The position numbers and the translations under genes are program-made. Below, piece by piece: positions 16,402-23,565 of a DNA stretch of 27,064 nucleotides. The stretch is from the NCBI GenBank assembly GCA_905233405.1, contig CAJOEG010000005.1, forward strand, positions 4,764 to 31,827. The letters are read 5' to 3'. This stretch comes from an uncultured Bacteroidales bacterium. Lineage in GTDB: Bacteria > Bacteroidota > Bacteroidia > Bacteroidales > ML635J-15. The notes under the pieces were generated by a model that was not told where the DNA came from, made no database searches, and worked only from the letters and a program-made list of their open reading frames with translations. Numbering within the stretch: the first letter of the stretch is position 1; the number at the start of each line of letters is the position of its first letter.

Positions 16402-16454
16402 AAAAAAGAACCAAATTAGAACCAACAATATTTAATTTTTTTTATATTCCTTTG
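16402..16454 (+). promoter_or_regulatory. Activator-like site and -7 box of the 16520-18334 operon
   Basis: The 25 bases 16402-16426 are identical to 11156-11180 and carry the two GAACC half-sites 11 bp apart. The likely -7 box TTCCTTTG (16447-16454; one mismatch to TAnnTTTG) again begins 28 bp after the second half-site, and both boxes are followed by CGG. The weak -7 box and missing -33 box fit an activator-dependent promoter. Confidence 0.6.
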
Positions 16455-16519
16455 CGGTGAGATTTGTTCAATGAATGATATTAAACAAAATATAGTTATT
16501 AATTTAAATTTTAGGTAAA

Positions 16520-16783
16520 ATGAAGAAGTTATTAATTTTAGGTCTCTTTGTAGTAGCAGGTTTGATGATGTCTAGTTGCTGCAACGATTATGATTGTTTG
16601 ATTGAAAAGTATTCAAATACTGATGATCCTACGGAAATGGCAGAAATTGCCAACAAGATGATAAAATTGCAGAGTGAAGGCAAGCAGATGACAATGGAAC
16701 AGCAAGTCGCTTATCAAAAAGTGATGGTAGAAAAACAGGTAAAAATGCAGAAAAATGCATTTAATATGGATGATTCAAAGTAA
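16520..16783 (+). CDS. Small lipoprotein, first of a tandem pair
   Basis: An 87-aa lipoprotein: signal peptide with lipobox LMMSSC, lipidated Cys20 followed by a second Cys21, then CNDYDCLIEKYS and a charged helical tail (EMAEIANKMIKLQSEGK). Function unknown; no family recognised. The first ~65 residues are nearly the same as in the next gene, so the pair arose by duplication. It opens a four-gene operon reading from the promoter at about 16447, and its leader (16495-16519) is identical to that of the gene at 17088. Start chosen at the ATG after the conserved leader, which gives a standard signal peptide. Confidence 0.8.
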   Translation: MKKLLILGLFVVAGLMMSSCCNDYDCLIEKYSNTDDPTEMAEIANKMIKLQSEGKQMTMEQQVAYQKVMVEKQVKMQKNAFNMDDSK

Positions 16784-16813
16784 ATATTAGTAATAATTTA
16801 AATTTTATGTAAA

Positions 16814-17062
16814 ATGAAGAAATTAGTAGTTTTAGGAATGTTCGCGTTTGCCGGACTGATGATGTCGAGCTGCTGCAACGATTATGATTGTCTTATCGAA
16901 AAGTATTCTAAGACAAACGATCCTACCGAGATTGCCGAAATCTCAAACAAGATTATGAAGTTGCAAAGCGAAGGCAAGCCAATGACAGAAGCACAACAAA
17001 TGGCTTTAATGAATGCGATGTCAGGTAAGGTTGAGACACCAGCGATGAGTTATGATGATTAA
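16814..17062 (+). CDS. Small lipoprotein, second of a tandem pair
   Basis: An 82-aa paralog of the preceding lipoprotein: same lipobox MMSSC, same CCNDYDCLIEKYS segment, same helical PTEIAEISNKIMKLQSEGKPMT stretch in two halves, but a different C-terminus. The two genes are 30 bp apart. Divergence concentrated in the tail suggests the N-terminal and helical parts are under selection. Function unknown; probably inner face of the outer membrane or cell surface, as for most Bacteroidetes lipoproteins (inference). Confidence 0.8.
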   Translation: MKKLVVLGMFAFAGLMMSSCCNDYDCLIEKYSKTNDPTEIAEISNKIMKLQSEGKPMTEAQQMALMNAMSGKVETPAMSYDD

Positions 17063-17087
17063 GTTATTAATTTAAATTTTAGGTAAA

Positions 17088-17477
17088 ATGAAGAAACAAA
17101 GAATTATTGGAGCGGCTATCGCCTTTGTAGCCTTGGTGTTGTTTATTTTTCTTCCAATAGCTAGTGTTCACCGTGGTGTAGATGCTTATTTTTCATTGGG
17201 AGAATGTTATACGAACTTTGATGTGCTTTCTGGGGACATAGGCCTATTCGTTACTGTTACTAGTGTGTTGCTTATATTTTCTCTATTTGGAATAGTGGCA
17301 AACCTTATAGGCAAGTTACGAGTATTGGCGGCTTGGCTTATGCTTATCCCGTTTTTGTGGTGTCTTGTGCCAAAAACTGATATGGGCAGTGCTGTTTGGG
17401 TTTATGGTACACTTACAGTCGTGCTGATAATCTATTCAATGGTTACAAAGAAGAAAGCAAAGAATAAAGAAATGTAA
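17088..17477 (+). CDS. Small four-helix inner-membrane protein, unknown function
   Basis: A 129-aa protein with four hydrophobic helices (about 7-26, 48-72, 76-93, 99-118), a short loop with a Cys after the first helix, and a Lys-rich C-terminus (KKKAKNKEM) that should face the cytosol. No family recognised. Third gene of the lipoprotein operon, 25 bp after the previous stop; its 28-bp leader plus ATG (17063-17090) is identical to that at 16495-16522. Confidence 0.75.
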   Translation: MKKQRIIGAAIAFVALVLFIFLPIASVHRGVDAYFSLGECYTNFDVLSGDIGLFVTVTSVLLIFSLFGIVANLIGKLRVLAAWLMLIPFLWCLVPKTDMGSAVWVYGTLTVVLIIYSMVTKKKAKNKEM

Positions 17478-17506
17478 TTTTTAGTAATAATTTAAATTTT
17501 AGTAAA

Positions 17507-18334
17507 ATGAAGAAGAATTTTTTATTAATTGCGTGTGCAGTCGCGCTTGTGTTAGGGTTTAGTTCGTGTGGGAATCCAGATGCTAAAATTACCCTTAATG
17601 AGGACTTAAAATACATCGTTAATGTAATTGGTGATGAGGATTTCTTTGAACCGGTTGCAGGTGTGTATCCTGTAACTGAAGTAGATGAAAAATTGCAAGT
17701 TACAATAGAGTTTGAAAAATCTAAGAATACAAAAAGCAAAAAATATACAGCTATAGAATTTTCTTTTAATCCAGAGGATAAAGATGAGCATGATATTAAG
17801 TTTAATAATGACTATATTGAATTTCATGCTGAAAATAGACAAAACGTCTTAAGAGAATTGCTTAATGCACAGGTTGGCGATCATATTAAAGTCACATTCT
17901 CATATATGCCTACAGACAAAACTGCGAAAAAGGAACTTTTGGAGAAAATTTATACTACAGGTAGCATTGTTCTGTATCTTGATGAAGACGAAGAAGAGAG
18001 CGATGACAATGCCACTAAAAGGAATGATGACGATGAAGAAGAACTCGATAGCGATGATGAAGAAGATGATGACACAAGCGACAACACATCTTCTGCCGAC
18101 TGGGATGCAATCCTTGATGAACTCGAAAATTATGTAGATAAGACTATCACTGTATGCAACAAAGTAAATAACGGAGATATGAGTGCAATGTCGGAATATT
18201 CGTCGTTGATTCAGTCGTCACAGGAATTGAGTTCCAAGCTCGCCCAAGGACAAGGTTCTATGACTGCTGCACAAGTAGCCCGCTATACCAAGATTTCCAC
18301 AAAGATGGCTAACGCTGCAATAAAAATGCAATAA
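17507..18334 (+). CDS. Lipoprotein with acidic linker and C-terminal helical domain (DUF6591-like)
   Basis: A 275-aa lipoprotein: lipobox GFSSC with Cys21; a beta-rich N-terminal domain (~25-157) reading as a single folded unit; an extremely acidic linker (159-193, mostly Asp/Glu/Ser); and a C-terminal helical domain (197-275: DWDAILDELENYVD ... GDMSAMSEYSSLIQ ... LSSKLAQGQGSMTAAQVARYTKIS). The C-terminal pattern resembles the helical domain I know from Bacteroidales lipoproteins as DUF6591; that name is from memory and should be verified. Last gene of the operon, followed by a strong terminator. The acidic linker may bind divalent cations or keep the two domains apart (inference). Confidence 0.78.
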   Translation: MKKNFLLIACAVALVLGFSSCGNPDAKITLNEDLKYIVNVIGDEDFFEPVAGVYPVTEVDEKLQVTIEFEKSKNTKSKKYTAIEFSFNPEDKDEHDIKFNNDYIEFHAENRQNVLRELLNAQVGDHIKVTFSYMPTDKTAKKELLEKIYTTGSIVLYLDEDEEESDDNATKRNDDDEEELDSDDEEDDDTSDNTSSADWDAILDELENYVDKTITVCNKVNNGDMSAMSEYSSLIQSSQELSSKLAQGQGSMTAAQVARYTKISTKMANAAIKMQ

Positions 18335-18361
18335 ATGCTACAATAACTAATGTCTGATTAG

Positions 18362-18390
18362 GTCGGCAGTGAAATCTGCCGACTTTTTTT
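18362..18390 (+). terminator. Rho-independent terminator after the lipoprotein operon
   Basis: Perfect 8-bp stem GTCGGCAG (18362-18369) with CTGCCGAC (18376-18383), 6-nt loop, then seven T. Lies about 30 bp after the stop at 18334. Confidence 0.9.
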
Positions 18391-18581
18391 GTTTATGATA
18401 AACATCAAGGAATCAAAAGTCGCACTAGAAAGTGAAATAATATCAAATCAACCAGTCCAGATAAAAATAATTTCTAATCCCCAAAATTATACCGATTTTT
18501 AGGATTATGATTGCCTATACCTAATAAAAATCAAACTACAACATACCTTGAACATTTGATTTTGAAATGATTTATTGAATT

Positions 18582-18611
18582 TGTAGGGTCGTTGCGCGCA
18601 ACAACTCTACA
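18582..18611. repeat. Hairpin element downstream of the C_GCAxxG_C_C gene
   Basis: TGTAG (18582-18586) and CTACA (18607-18611) enclose the perfect palindrome GTTGCGCGCAAC (18591-18602). It lies 9 bp after the end of the minus-strand gene and could end its transcript, but there is no T-run; a dispersed REP-like element is as likely. Confidence 0.5.
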
Positions 18612-18619
18612 TTGAATCA

Positions 18620-19093
18620 TTAAATCCTTTCCAATTCCATCATCTTCTCCGCCACCAGCCTTGCAGCAAACGCCACATACTCAACACAAGGACGCTTCTT
18701 GTAGAACTCGGCATTGCGGGTCGATGGTTCGGCGCATGGACAGGTGTCGTCGGGCAGACCAAGCAAACGACGGCAGATGATGTCTCCGTTTTCGGCACGG
18801 AACTTTTCGGCGAACTCCTGCACAAGAGCATAGTTGGCTGTGCGTGCCGCCTTGTCCGAAGGATCATCGGCTGGCGAAATGAACCCAGCACACATTGCCA
18901 TTCCGCACACCGCACCGCACACCTCGCGCATACGACCTATGCCTCCGCCAAACGATGCCGAAATCTTTGCTGCCATTGTTTTGTCAACACCAAAATCCTC
19001 GGCAAATGCCATAAACACCGACTGCGAACAGTTGTACCCATTCTTGAAATACTGCACCGCCAGTGCAACTTTCTGTTCTATGTAGCTTTCCAT
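18620..19093 (-). CDS. C_GCAxxG_C_C family cysteine-rich protein
   Basis: A 157-aa soluble protein with the spaced cysteines of the C_GCAxxG_C_C family (putative redox or metal-binding proteins): C22 in GYNCSQSVF, the block GGGIGRMREVCGAVCGM (C59, C63) and C68, C107 in CRRLLG, C118/C120 in TCPC, and C136. Family function is not established. The ATG at 19091-19093 is chosen over an in-frame codon at 19138: the promoter (-7 box 19110-19117) lies between them, and residues upstream do not fit the family. Single-gene unit, divergent from mpl. Confidence 0.85.
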   Translation of the reverse strand: MESYIEQKVALAVQYFKNGYNCSQSVFMAFAEDFGVDKTMAAKISASFGGGIGRMREVCGAVCGMAMCAGFISPADDPSDKAARTANYALVQEFAEKFRAENGDIICRRLLGLPDDTCPCAEPSTRNAEFYKKRPCVEYVAFAARLVAEKMMELERI

Positions 19094-19109
19094 GGTCCTG
19101 AATTTTGGG

Positions 19110-19139
19110 CAAAGGTAATAAAAATGGCTAAAAGGCAAA
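19110..19139 (-). promoter_or_regulatory. Promoter of the C_GCAxxG_C_C gene
   Basis: On the minus strand TTTG (19139-19136), an 18-nt spacer and TACCTTTG (19117-19110): a good match to the -33/-7 consensus. It fixes the ATG at 19093. Confidence 0.65.
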
Positions 19140-19141
19140 CA

Positions 19142-19197
19142 CTCCCCCTTGCCATTAAGGCCGTTAATACCTTTAATGGCTTTAACGCAGGGGGGAG
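19142..19197. repeat. Long inverted repeat between divergent genes
   Basis: Outer arms CTCCCCC (19142-19148) and GGGGGAG (19191-19197), inner arms GCCATTAA (19151-19158) and TTAATGGC (19173-19180), and an alternative pairing CGTTAA/TTAACG (19162-19167 with 19182-19187). It lies just upstream of the promoter of the minus-strand gene. Role unknown; a small dispersed element or a cruciform-forming operator are options. Confidence 0.6.
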
Positions 19198-19313
19198 AAC
19201 AACAGCCTTTTCGCCTTTTTTATTCACATCCCCGATTTGATAACATCCCCAAACCTACCGTCCGCCATTGTCCAAAATTCGCTAAACTCGCGAAGTAATA
19301 AAAATTTTGTAAG

Positions 19314-20663
19314 ATGAGAATACATTTCATAGCAATTGGCGGTGCTGCAATGCACAACCTCGCAATAGCACTACACAAGAAAGGTTACAACGTAACGGGT
19401 TCCGACGATGAAATTTTCGAGCCTTCGCGTTCGCGCCTCGAAGCCTGCGGACTTCTGCCAAAGGATTTCGGCTGGCATCCCGAAAACATCACCAACGACA
19501 TCGACATTGTAATCCTCGGAATGCACGCCCGTAAGGACAATCCCGAACTTGTCCGCGCACAGGAACTCGGCTTGAAGATTTGCTCCTACCCCGAATACCT
19601 CTACGAGCAGACAAAATCGAAAATGCGTGTCGTTATCGGCGGAAGCCACGGCAAGACAACCATAACCTCGATGATTATGCACGTGCTGAAAAACGCAAAC
19701 CTCGGCTTCGACTACATGGTTGGTGCCAACATCAAGGGCTTCGACACTATGGTTAACCTCGAAGATAAGAACCACGTGGCAATATTCGAGGGCGACGAGT
19801 ACCTGTCATCACCTATCGACCTCACTCCAAAATTCCACTGGTACAAACCACACATTGCCGTACTTACTGGCATAGCATGGGACCACATCAATGTTTTCCC
19901 AACTTTCCCGAAATATGTCGAGCAGTTTGAAATATTTGTAAAGTCGATACAGTACGGCGGAAACCTTTTCTGGTTCGAAGGTGACGAAAACCTGAAAAAA
20001 ATCAGCCGTGTAAACCATGACATCAAGTCGGAATCCTACGGCAAAATCGACGTCATCGAGGAAGACGGCAAGTACTGCGTGATACGTGGCGACAAGAAAT
20101 ACGTGCTAAACGTTTTCGGCGACCACAACTTCCAGAACATCAACGCAGCATACAAGGTTTGCGAGAAATTAGGCATAAAGGACGACGTTTTCTGGTCGGC
20201 AATGGAAACTTTCGAAGGTGCGGCAAAACGCTTGCAACTGGTAAAGGAAACCGACGACTCGGCATTCTACATCGACTTTGCACACGCACCAAGCAAGCTG
20301 AAAGCCACCGTAAATGCGCTGAAACAGAAATATCCGAAGCGCAAACTCATTGCCTGCATCGAGCTGCATACTTTCAGCAGTCTGCAGAAGAATTTCATTC
20401 CACAGTACAATGGTGCAATGGACAAGGCCGATACCGCTATCGTATATTACAACCGCGAAGTTTTGAAACACAAGCAGTTGCCTGATATTCCCGAAGAATA
20501 TGTAAAGGAAAGTTTCGGCGGAAATGTAACCGTATATACTGACACAAACAAGTTGCAGGACTATCTGCGTTCCACCGACTGCCACGGCACCAACTACCTG
20601 ATGATGAGCAGCGGAAACTTCAACGGCGTTGACTTCAAGAAACTTGCCGACGAAATAATATGA
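19314..20663 (+). CDS. mpl: UDP-N-acetylmuramate:L-Ala-gamma-D-Glu-meso-DAP ligase
   Basis: Mur ligase that reattaches recycled tripeptide to UDP-MurNAc in peptidoglycan recycling; cytosolic. 449 aa, the normal length. N-terminal Rossmann part starts IHFIAIGGAAMHNLA (Mpl has this 'GGxxM' form); the ATP loop is GGSHGKTT (109-116); EGDEYLSSPIDL (159-170) and IAWDHINVFPTF (188-198) form the central domain; DFAHAPSKLKATV and ELHTFSSL are typical Mpl C-domain motifs, which separate it from MurC. Its stop overlaps the next ATG by 4 bp (ATGA), so the glycosyltransferase is likely translationally coupled. No convincing TAnnTTTG box is seen upstream. Confidence 0.93.
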   Translation: MRIHFIAIGGAAMHNLAIALHKKGYNVTGSDDEIFEPSRSRLEACGLLPKDFGWHPENITNDIDIVILGMHARKDNPELVRAQELGLKICSYPEYLYEQTKSKMRVVIGGSHGKTTITSMIMHVLKNANLGFDYMVGANIKGFDTMVNLEDKNHVAIFEGDEYLSSPIDLTPKFHWYKPHIAVLTGIAWDHINVFPTFPKYVEQFEIFVKSIQYGGNLFWFEGDENLKKISRVNHDIKSESYGKIDVIEEDGKYCVIRGDKKYVLNVFGDHNFQNINAAYKVCEKLGIKDDVFWSAMETFEGAAKRLQLVKETDDSAFYIDFAHAPSKLKATVNALKQKYPKRKLIACIELHTFSSLQKNFIPQYNGAMDKADTAIVYYNREVLKHKQLPDIPEEYVKESFGGNVTVYTDTNKLQDYLRSTDCHGTNYLMMSSGNFNGVDFKKLADEII

Positions 20664-22246
20664 CGACCAAACCCGCCATATTCCAAGGCAAATACCTTAT
20701 AACCATAATTGCTGCCGTAGCGATATTTGTCGTTACGGCAGTATCTAACTATGGCTACTACAACCCCGATGAACATTACCAGATTGTGGAGTACGCCGGC
20801 ATAAAAACCGCCACTTTCAACCCTACAATCTCGTGGGAATACGATGCCCAGATTCGTCCGATGTTGCAGCCTGCCATCTGTGCTGGGTTCCTAAAGGTGT
20901 TCTCGTGGCTTTCAATCGCTGACCCCTTCGTGCAGACAATGCTCATGCGCATTTTCACTGCCTTCCTCAGCCTAGCCATAATACTATATTTTGTAAAAAA
21001 TACCATTTCGACATTCACCGACGAGCGAAAACGATTCGGCTATTTTGTCGTTTCGCTGCTATTGTGGTTCATTCCTTGCCTTAGTGTCAGGTTTTCGGCA
21101 GAAATATACGGAGGACTATTCTTCCTTCTGGCACTTGCCATATATCACTCGGGCATGGAAAACGTGAAAAGCAAAGTGTTCTTCGGCATTTCGCTCGCAC
21201 TTTCGTTCATTTTCCGTGCGCAGATGGGACTTGCAATAGCTGGATTTCTACTTTGGTCGTTGATTATCGACAAGAAAAAACTGAAAACCTTTGTCACTCC
21301 GTTTTTCTCGTTTGTGCTTACATATCTGCTACTCGGATTTTGCATCGACTGGTGGTTTTACGGGCAACCAGTTTTTACACCATACAAATATTTGATTGTA
21401 AACGCAGAGGTTAGTGCAGAGCGATTCGGAACAAGACCATGGTGGTACTATTTATACCAGATTGTTTCGTATCCGACATATTTTGTTGGAATACCGCTTG
21501 CATTAGCACTTATTTTCCTGCTAATCCGCAATCCGAAGAACCCTTACATCTGGAGCTTCCTACCGTTTCTGCTGGTCCATTCACTCATAGGTCACAAGGA
21601 AACAAGATTTATGTTTCCGATGGCATTCCTCGCTCCTATTATACTTGTTTCGGCATATACCGAGTCGGGCAAAATAATCCGTTCCGAACGGTTCAAGCAT
21701 GTAGCCAACTGCATAATACTGCCGATATTTGCTGCCGTCAACATTCTGGGAATAGTCATCGAAATGAACAAGCCAGCTCGCGACGACAGTCTCTTCCCCA
21801 CTCGATACATCAACGACAACTTTTCGTCCGACGAAAACGTAAACCTGTTTGTCCACGACATTGTCACCTGCGTTCCGAACGGCTTCTACGAACGTGGGAA
21901 CATTGCAAAGTCGCAATGCCAGAACTTTTTCCAGCTGCAATACATGTCTGACACCTGCCGCCCCTCACTTTTCGTATGCTACAGTAGCAAACTGAAAGAA
22001 TTCACCAATTCCGACGAACCTATTTCCGCAATGAACGATATTGGCTACGAACTGGATTTCAGCTACGTGCCGCAATGGGCAGAATTCCTTTTCAAGTTCT
22101 TCCCGTGCTTTAATCAGGACGAAGTCGCCTACCTTTTCAGATACAATGGAAAAACTAAACCTTCGGGCAAGATTGTTGCACAATTCGGTACCGACTGCGA
22201 AAATACCGACGGCTGGGTTTTCGGAGAACCATTCGTCAAAAACTGA
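20660..22246 (+). CDS. GT22 (Alg9/PIG-B-like) membrane glycosyltransferase, probably frameshifted at its end
   Basis: A polytopic membrane protein of 528 aa with about ten or more helices. It has the two hallmarks of the GT22 dolichol-phosphate-mannose-type mannosyltransferases: the acidic first-loop motif NPDEHYQ (35-41) and HKETRF (312-317), plus FYGQPVFTPYKYLIVN (233-248), close to the family's 'YG..tfYpyNFl.fN' stretch. It should transfer a sugar from a lipid-phosphate carrier on the outer side of the inner membrane; acceptor unknown. It starts inside the mpl stop codon. The frame ends at TGA 22244-22246 directly after an A5 run, and a well-formed domain continues in another frame (see next entry), so the natural protein was probably about 636 aa. 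Confidence 0.8.
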   Translation: MTTKPAIFQGKYLITIIAAVAIFVVTAVSNYGYYNPDEHYQIVEYAGIKTATFNPTISWEYDAQIRPMLQPAICAGFLKVFSWLSIADPFVQTMLMRIFTAFLSLAIILYFVKNTISTFTDERKRFGYFVVSLLLWFIPCLSVRFSAEIYGGLFFLLALAIYHSGMENVKSKVFFGISLALSFIFRAQMGLAIAGFLLWSLIIDKKKLKTFVTPFFSFVLTYLLLGFCIDWWFYGQPVFTPYKYLIVNAEVSAERFGTRPWWYYLYQIVSYPTYFVGIPLALALIFLLIRNPKNPYIWSFLPFLLVHSLIGHKETRFMFPMAFLAPIILVSAYTESGKIIRSERFKHVANCIILPIFAAVNILGIVIEMNKPARDDSLFPTRYINDNFSSDENVNLFVHDIVTCVPNGFYERGNIAKSQCQNFFQLQYMSDTCRPSLFVCYSSKLKEFTNSDEPISAMNDIGYELDFSYVPQWAEFLFKFFPCFNQDEVAYLFRYNGKTKPSGKIVAQFGTDCENTDGWVFGEPFVKN

Positions 22247-22571
22247 CGGTGAAAACCAATACGGCATAACCTTGGAAAGAAAAACATCGGAAATAGATGC
22301 CAACGCACAAACCTTGACCGTTTTGGCCCACATCTACGAGGAGACCTTAACCGACAAAGCCGCGATTGTGCTTGAAGCAAACAAAGATGGGGCAAATACA
22401 TATTGGCAATCGTCACCGATAACCATCGAACGGGCAAGCATCTGGAGCAGTTTTGCCTGTGATTTTACTTTACCAGACAATTTTGTAGAAAACACTACTT
22501 TCAAGGTATACCTTTATAACACCTCAGGCGAAACGGTATATATCGACGACATGAAAGCAATTTTCCACTAG
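22247..22571 (+). pseudogene. Out-of-frame C-terminal beta domain of the GT22 protein
   Basis: Frame shifted by +1 from the glycosyltransferase, about 110 residues read like a jelly-roll domain (DGENQYGITLERK ... TLTVLAHIYEE ... TYWQSSPITIERASIW ... TFKVYLYNTSGETVYIDDM), with the YLYN and YIDDM ending common in Bacteroidetes glycosyltransferase tails. It continues DCENTDGWVFGEPFVK of the upstream frame seamlessly. Removing one A from the run 22238-22242 restores one ORF of about 636 aa. No independent start codon in this frame gives a sensible protein. True mutation, sequencing error or programmed +1 shift cannot be separated here. Confidence 0.7.
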
Positions 22572-22583
22572 GACGCAGAAACG

Positions 22584-23522
22584 CTACAGAACCAATTTTC
22601 TGAAATAATCTATCGTATTTACAAGTCCTTCTTCGAGCTGAATTTTCGGTTTCCAGCCATTAAGCAGTTCCGAAGCCTTTGTAATATCGGGTTTGCGCTG
22701 CATTGGGTCGTCTTCGGGCAGTTCGTGAAATTCGATTTTGCTCTTCGAGCCTGTAAGTTCGATTACCTTCTGGGCTAATTCAAGAATAGTAAATTCGCCA
22801 GGATTGCCAATGTTCACTGGTCCGGTAACCTCATCGTGCGTATTCATCATCCTAATCATGCCCTCCACAAGGTCGTCGACATATTGGAAACTGCGTGTCT
22901 GGCTACCGTCACCGTAGATGGTTATAGGTTTGTCCTGCAAAGCCTGGACAATAAAGTTTGAAACAACACGTCCATCGTTTGGGTGCATGTTAGGACCGTA
23001 GGTGTTGAATATACGAATTATCTTTATGCGCACATTGTTCTGCTTGTGGTAGTTGACGAATAGCGATTCGGCACAGCGTTTGCCTTCATCGTAGCAGGAG
23101 CGTGCGCCAATAGGGTTCACATTGCCCCAGTAGTTTTCGGGTTGCGGATGCACCTCAGGGTCGCCATATACTTCGCTGGTGGAAGCCTGCAATATCTTGG
23201 CATTTGTGTTTTTTGCCAATTCAAGCATATTTATTGCGCCCATTACCGAAGTCTTTATCGTATTTATCGGATTGCATTGATACTGAATGGGCGAAGCAGG
23301 ACAGGCAAGATTGTATATTTCGTCAACCTCGATTGAAAACGGCATTGTCACATCGTGGCGCACCAACTCAAAATACGGATTGTCGAGAAGATGCTTGATA
23401 TTATCTTTCGAACCAGACGAATAGTTGTCGAGGCAGATGACCTCGTTGCCATCGTTGAGCAGCCGTTCGCACAGATGGGAACCAATGAATCCTGCACCGC
23501 CGGTAACCAATATCTTCTTCAT
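22584..23522 (-). CDS. UDP-glucuronate decarboxylase (UDP-xylose synthase)
   Basis: Converts UDP-glucuronate to UDP-xylose, a sugar donor for surface polysaccharide; cytosolic, NAD+ cofactor bound in place. 312 aa, short-chain dehydrogenase fold: NAD loop GGAGFIG (8-14), LDNYSSGSKDNI, the Ser/Thr region STSEVYGDP (115-123) and catalytic Tyr144-xxx-Lys148 in SCYDEGKRCAE, then GDGSQTRSFQYVDDLVEGM, all standard for UXS-type decarboxylases. The start is ATG at 23520-23522; the in-frame TTG two codons further out is less likely. It ends only 12 bp from the end of the convergent glycosyltransferase remnant. A direct link between its product and that glycosyltransferase is possible but not shown. 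Confidence 0.93.
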   Translation of the reverse strand: MKKILVTGGAGFIGSHLCERLLNDGNEVICLDNYSSGSKDNIKHLLDNPYFELVRHDVTMPFSIEVDEIYNLACPASPIQYQCNPINTIKTSVMGAINMLELAKNTNAKILQASTSEVYGDPEVHPQPENYWGNVNPIGARSCYDEGKRCAESLFVNYHKQNNVRIKIIRIFNTYGPNMHPNDGRVVSNFIVQALQDKPITIYGDGSQTRSFQYVDDLVEGMIRMMNTHDEVTGPVNIGNPGEFTILELAQKVIELTGSKSKIEFHELPEDDPMQRKPDITKASELLNGWKPKIQLEEGLVNTIDYFRKLVL

Positions 23523-23535
23523 ATACAATTTTTGT

Positions 23536-23565
23536 GAAATATATTATAGGTTTAAATGTTTCAAA
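23536..23565 (-). promoter_or_regulatory. Probable promoter of the UDP-xylose synthase gene
   Basis: Minus strand: TTTG (23565-23562), 18-nt spacer, TATATTTC (23543-23536; last base differs from TAnnTTTG). It begins right at the end of the upstream gene, so readthrough from there is also possible. Confidence 0.45.

Larger units (their letters stand above)
16495..17509 (+). repeat. Four near-identical leader elements, one before each gene of the operon
   Basis: Each start codon in this operon is preceded by TAATTTAAATTTTA plus a G-T-A-A-A-rich segment ending at ATG: 16495-16522, 16791-16816, 17063-17090 and 17483-17509. Copies 1 and 3 are identical over 28 bases; copies 2 and 4 share the variant beginning TAGTAATAATTT. 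The core AATTTAAATT is a perfect palindrome. They may act as SD-independent translation enhancers. Confidence 0.85.

Noticed and set aside
22041..22246. Independent gene starting at ATG 22041 in the frame of the jelly-roll tail
   Set aside because: Its first ~65 codons overlap conserved glycosyltransferase sequence in another frame and read as noise; only the part after ~22236 looks like protein.
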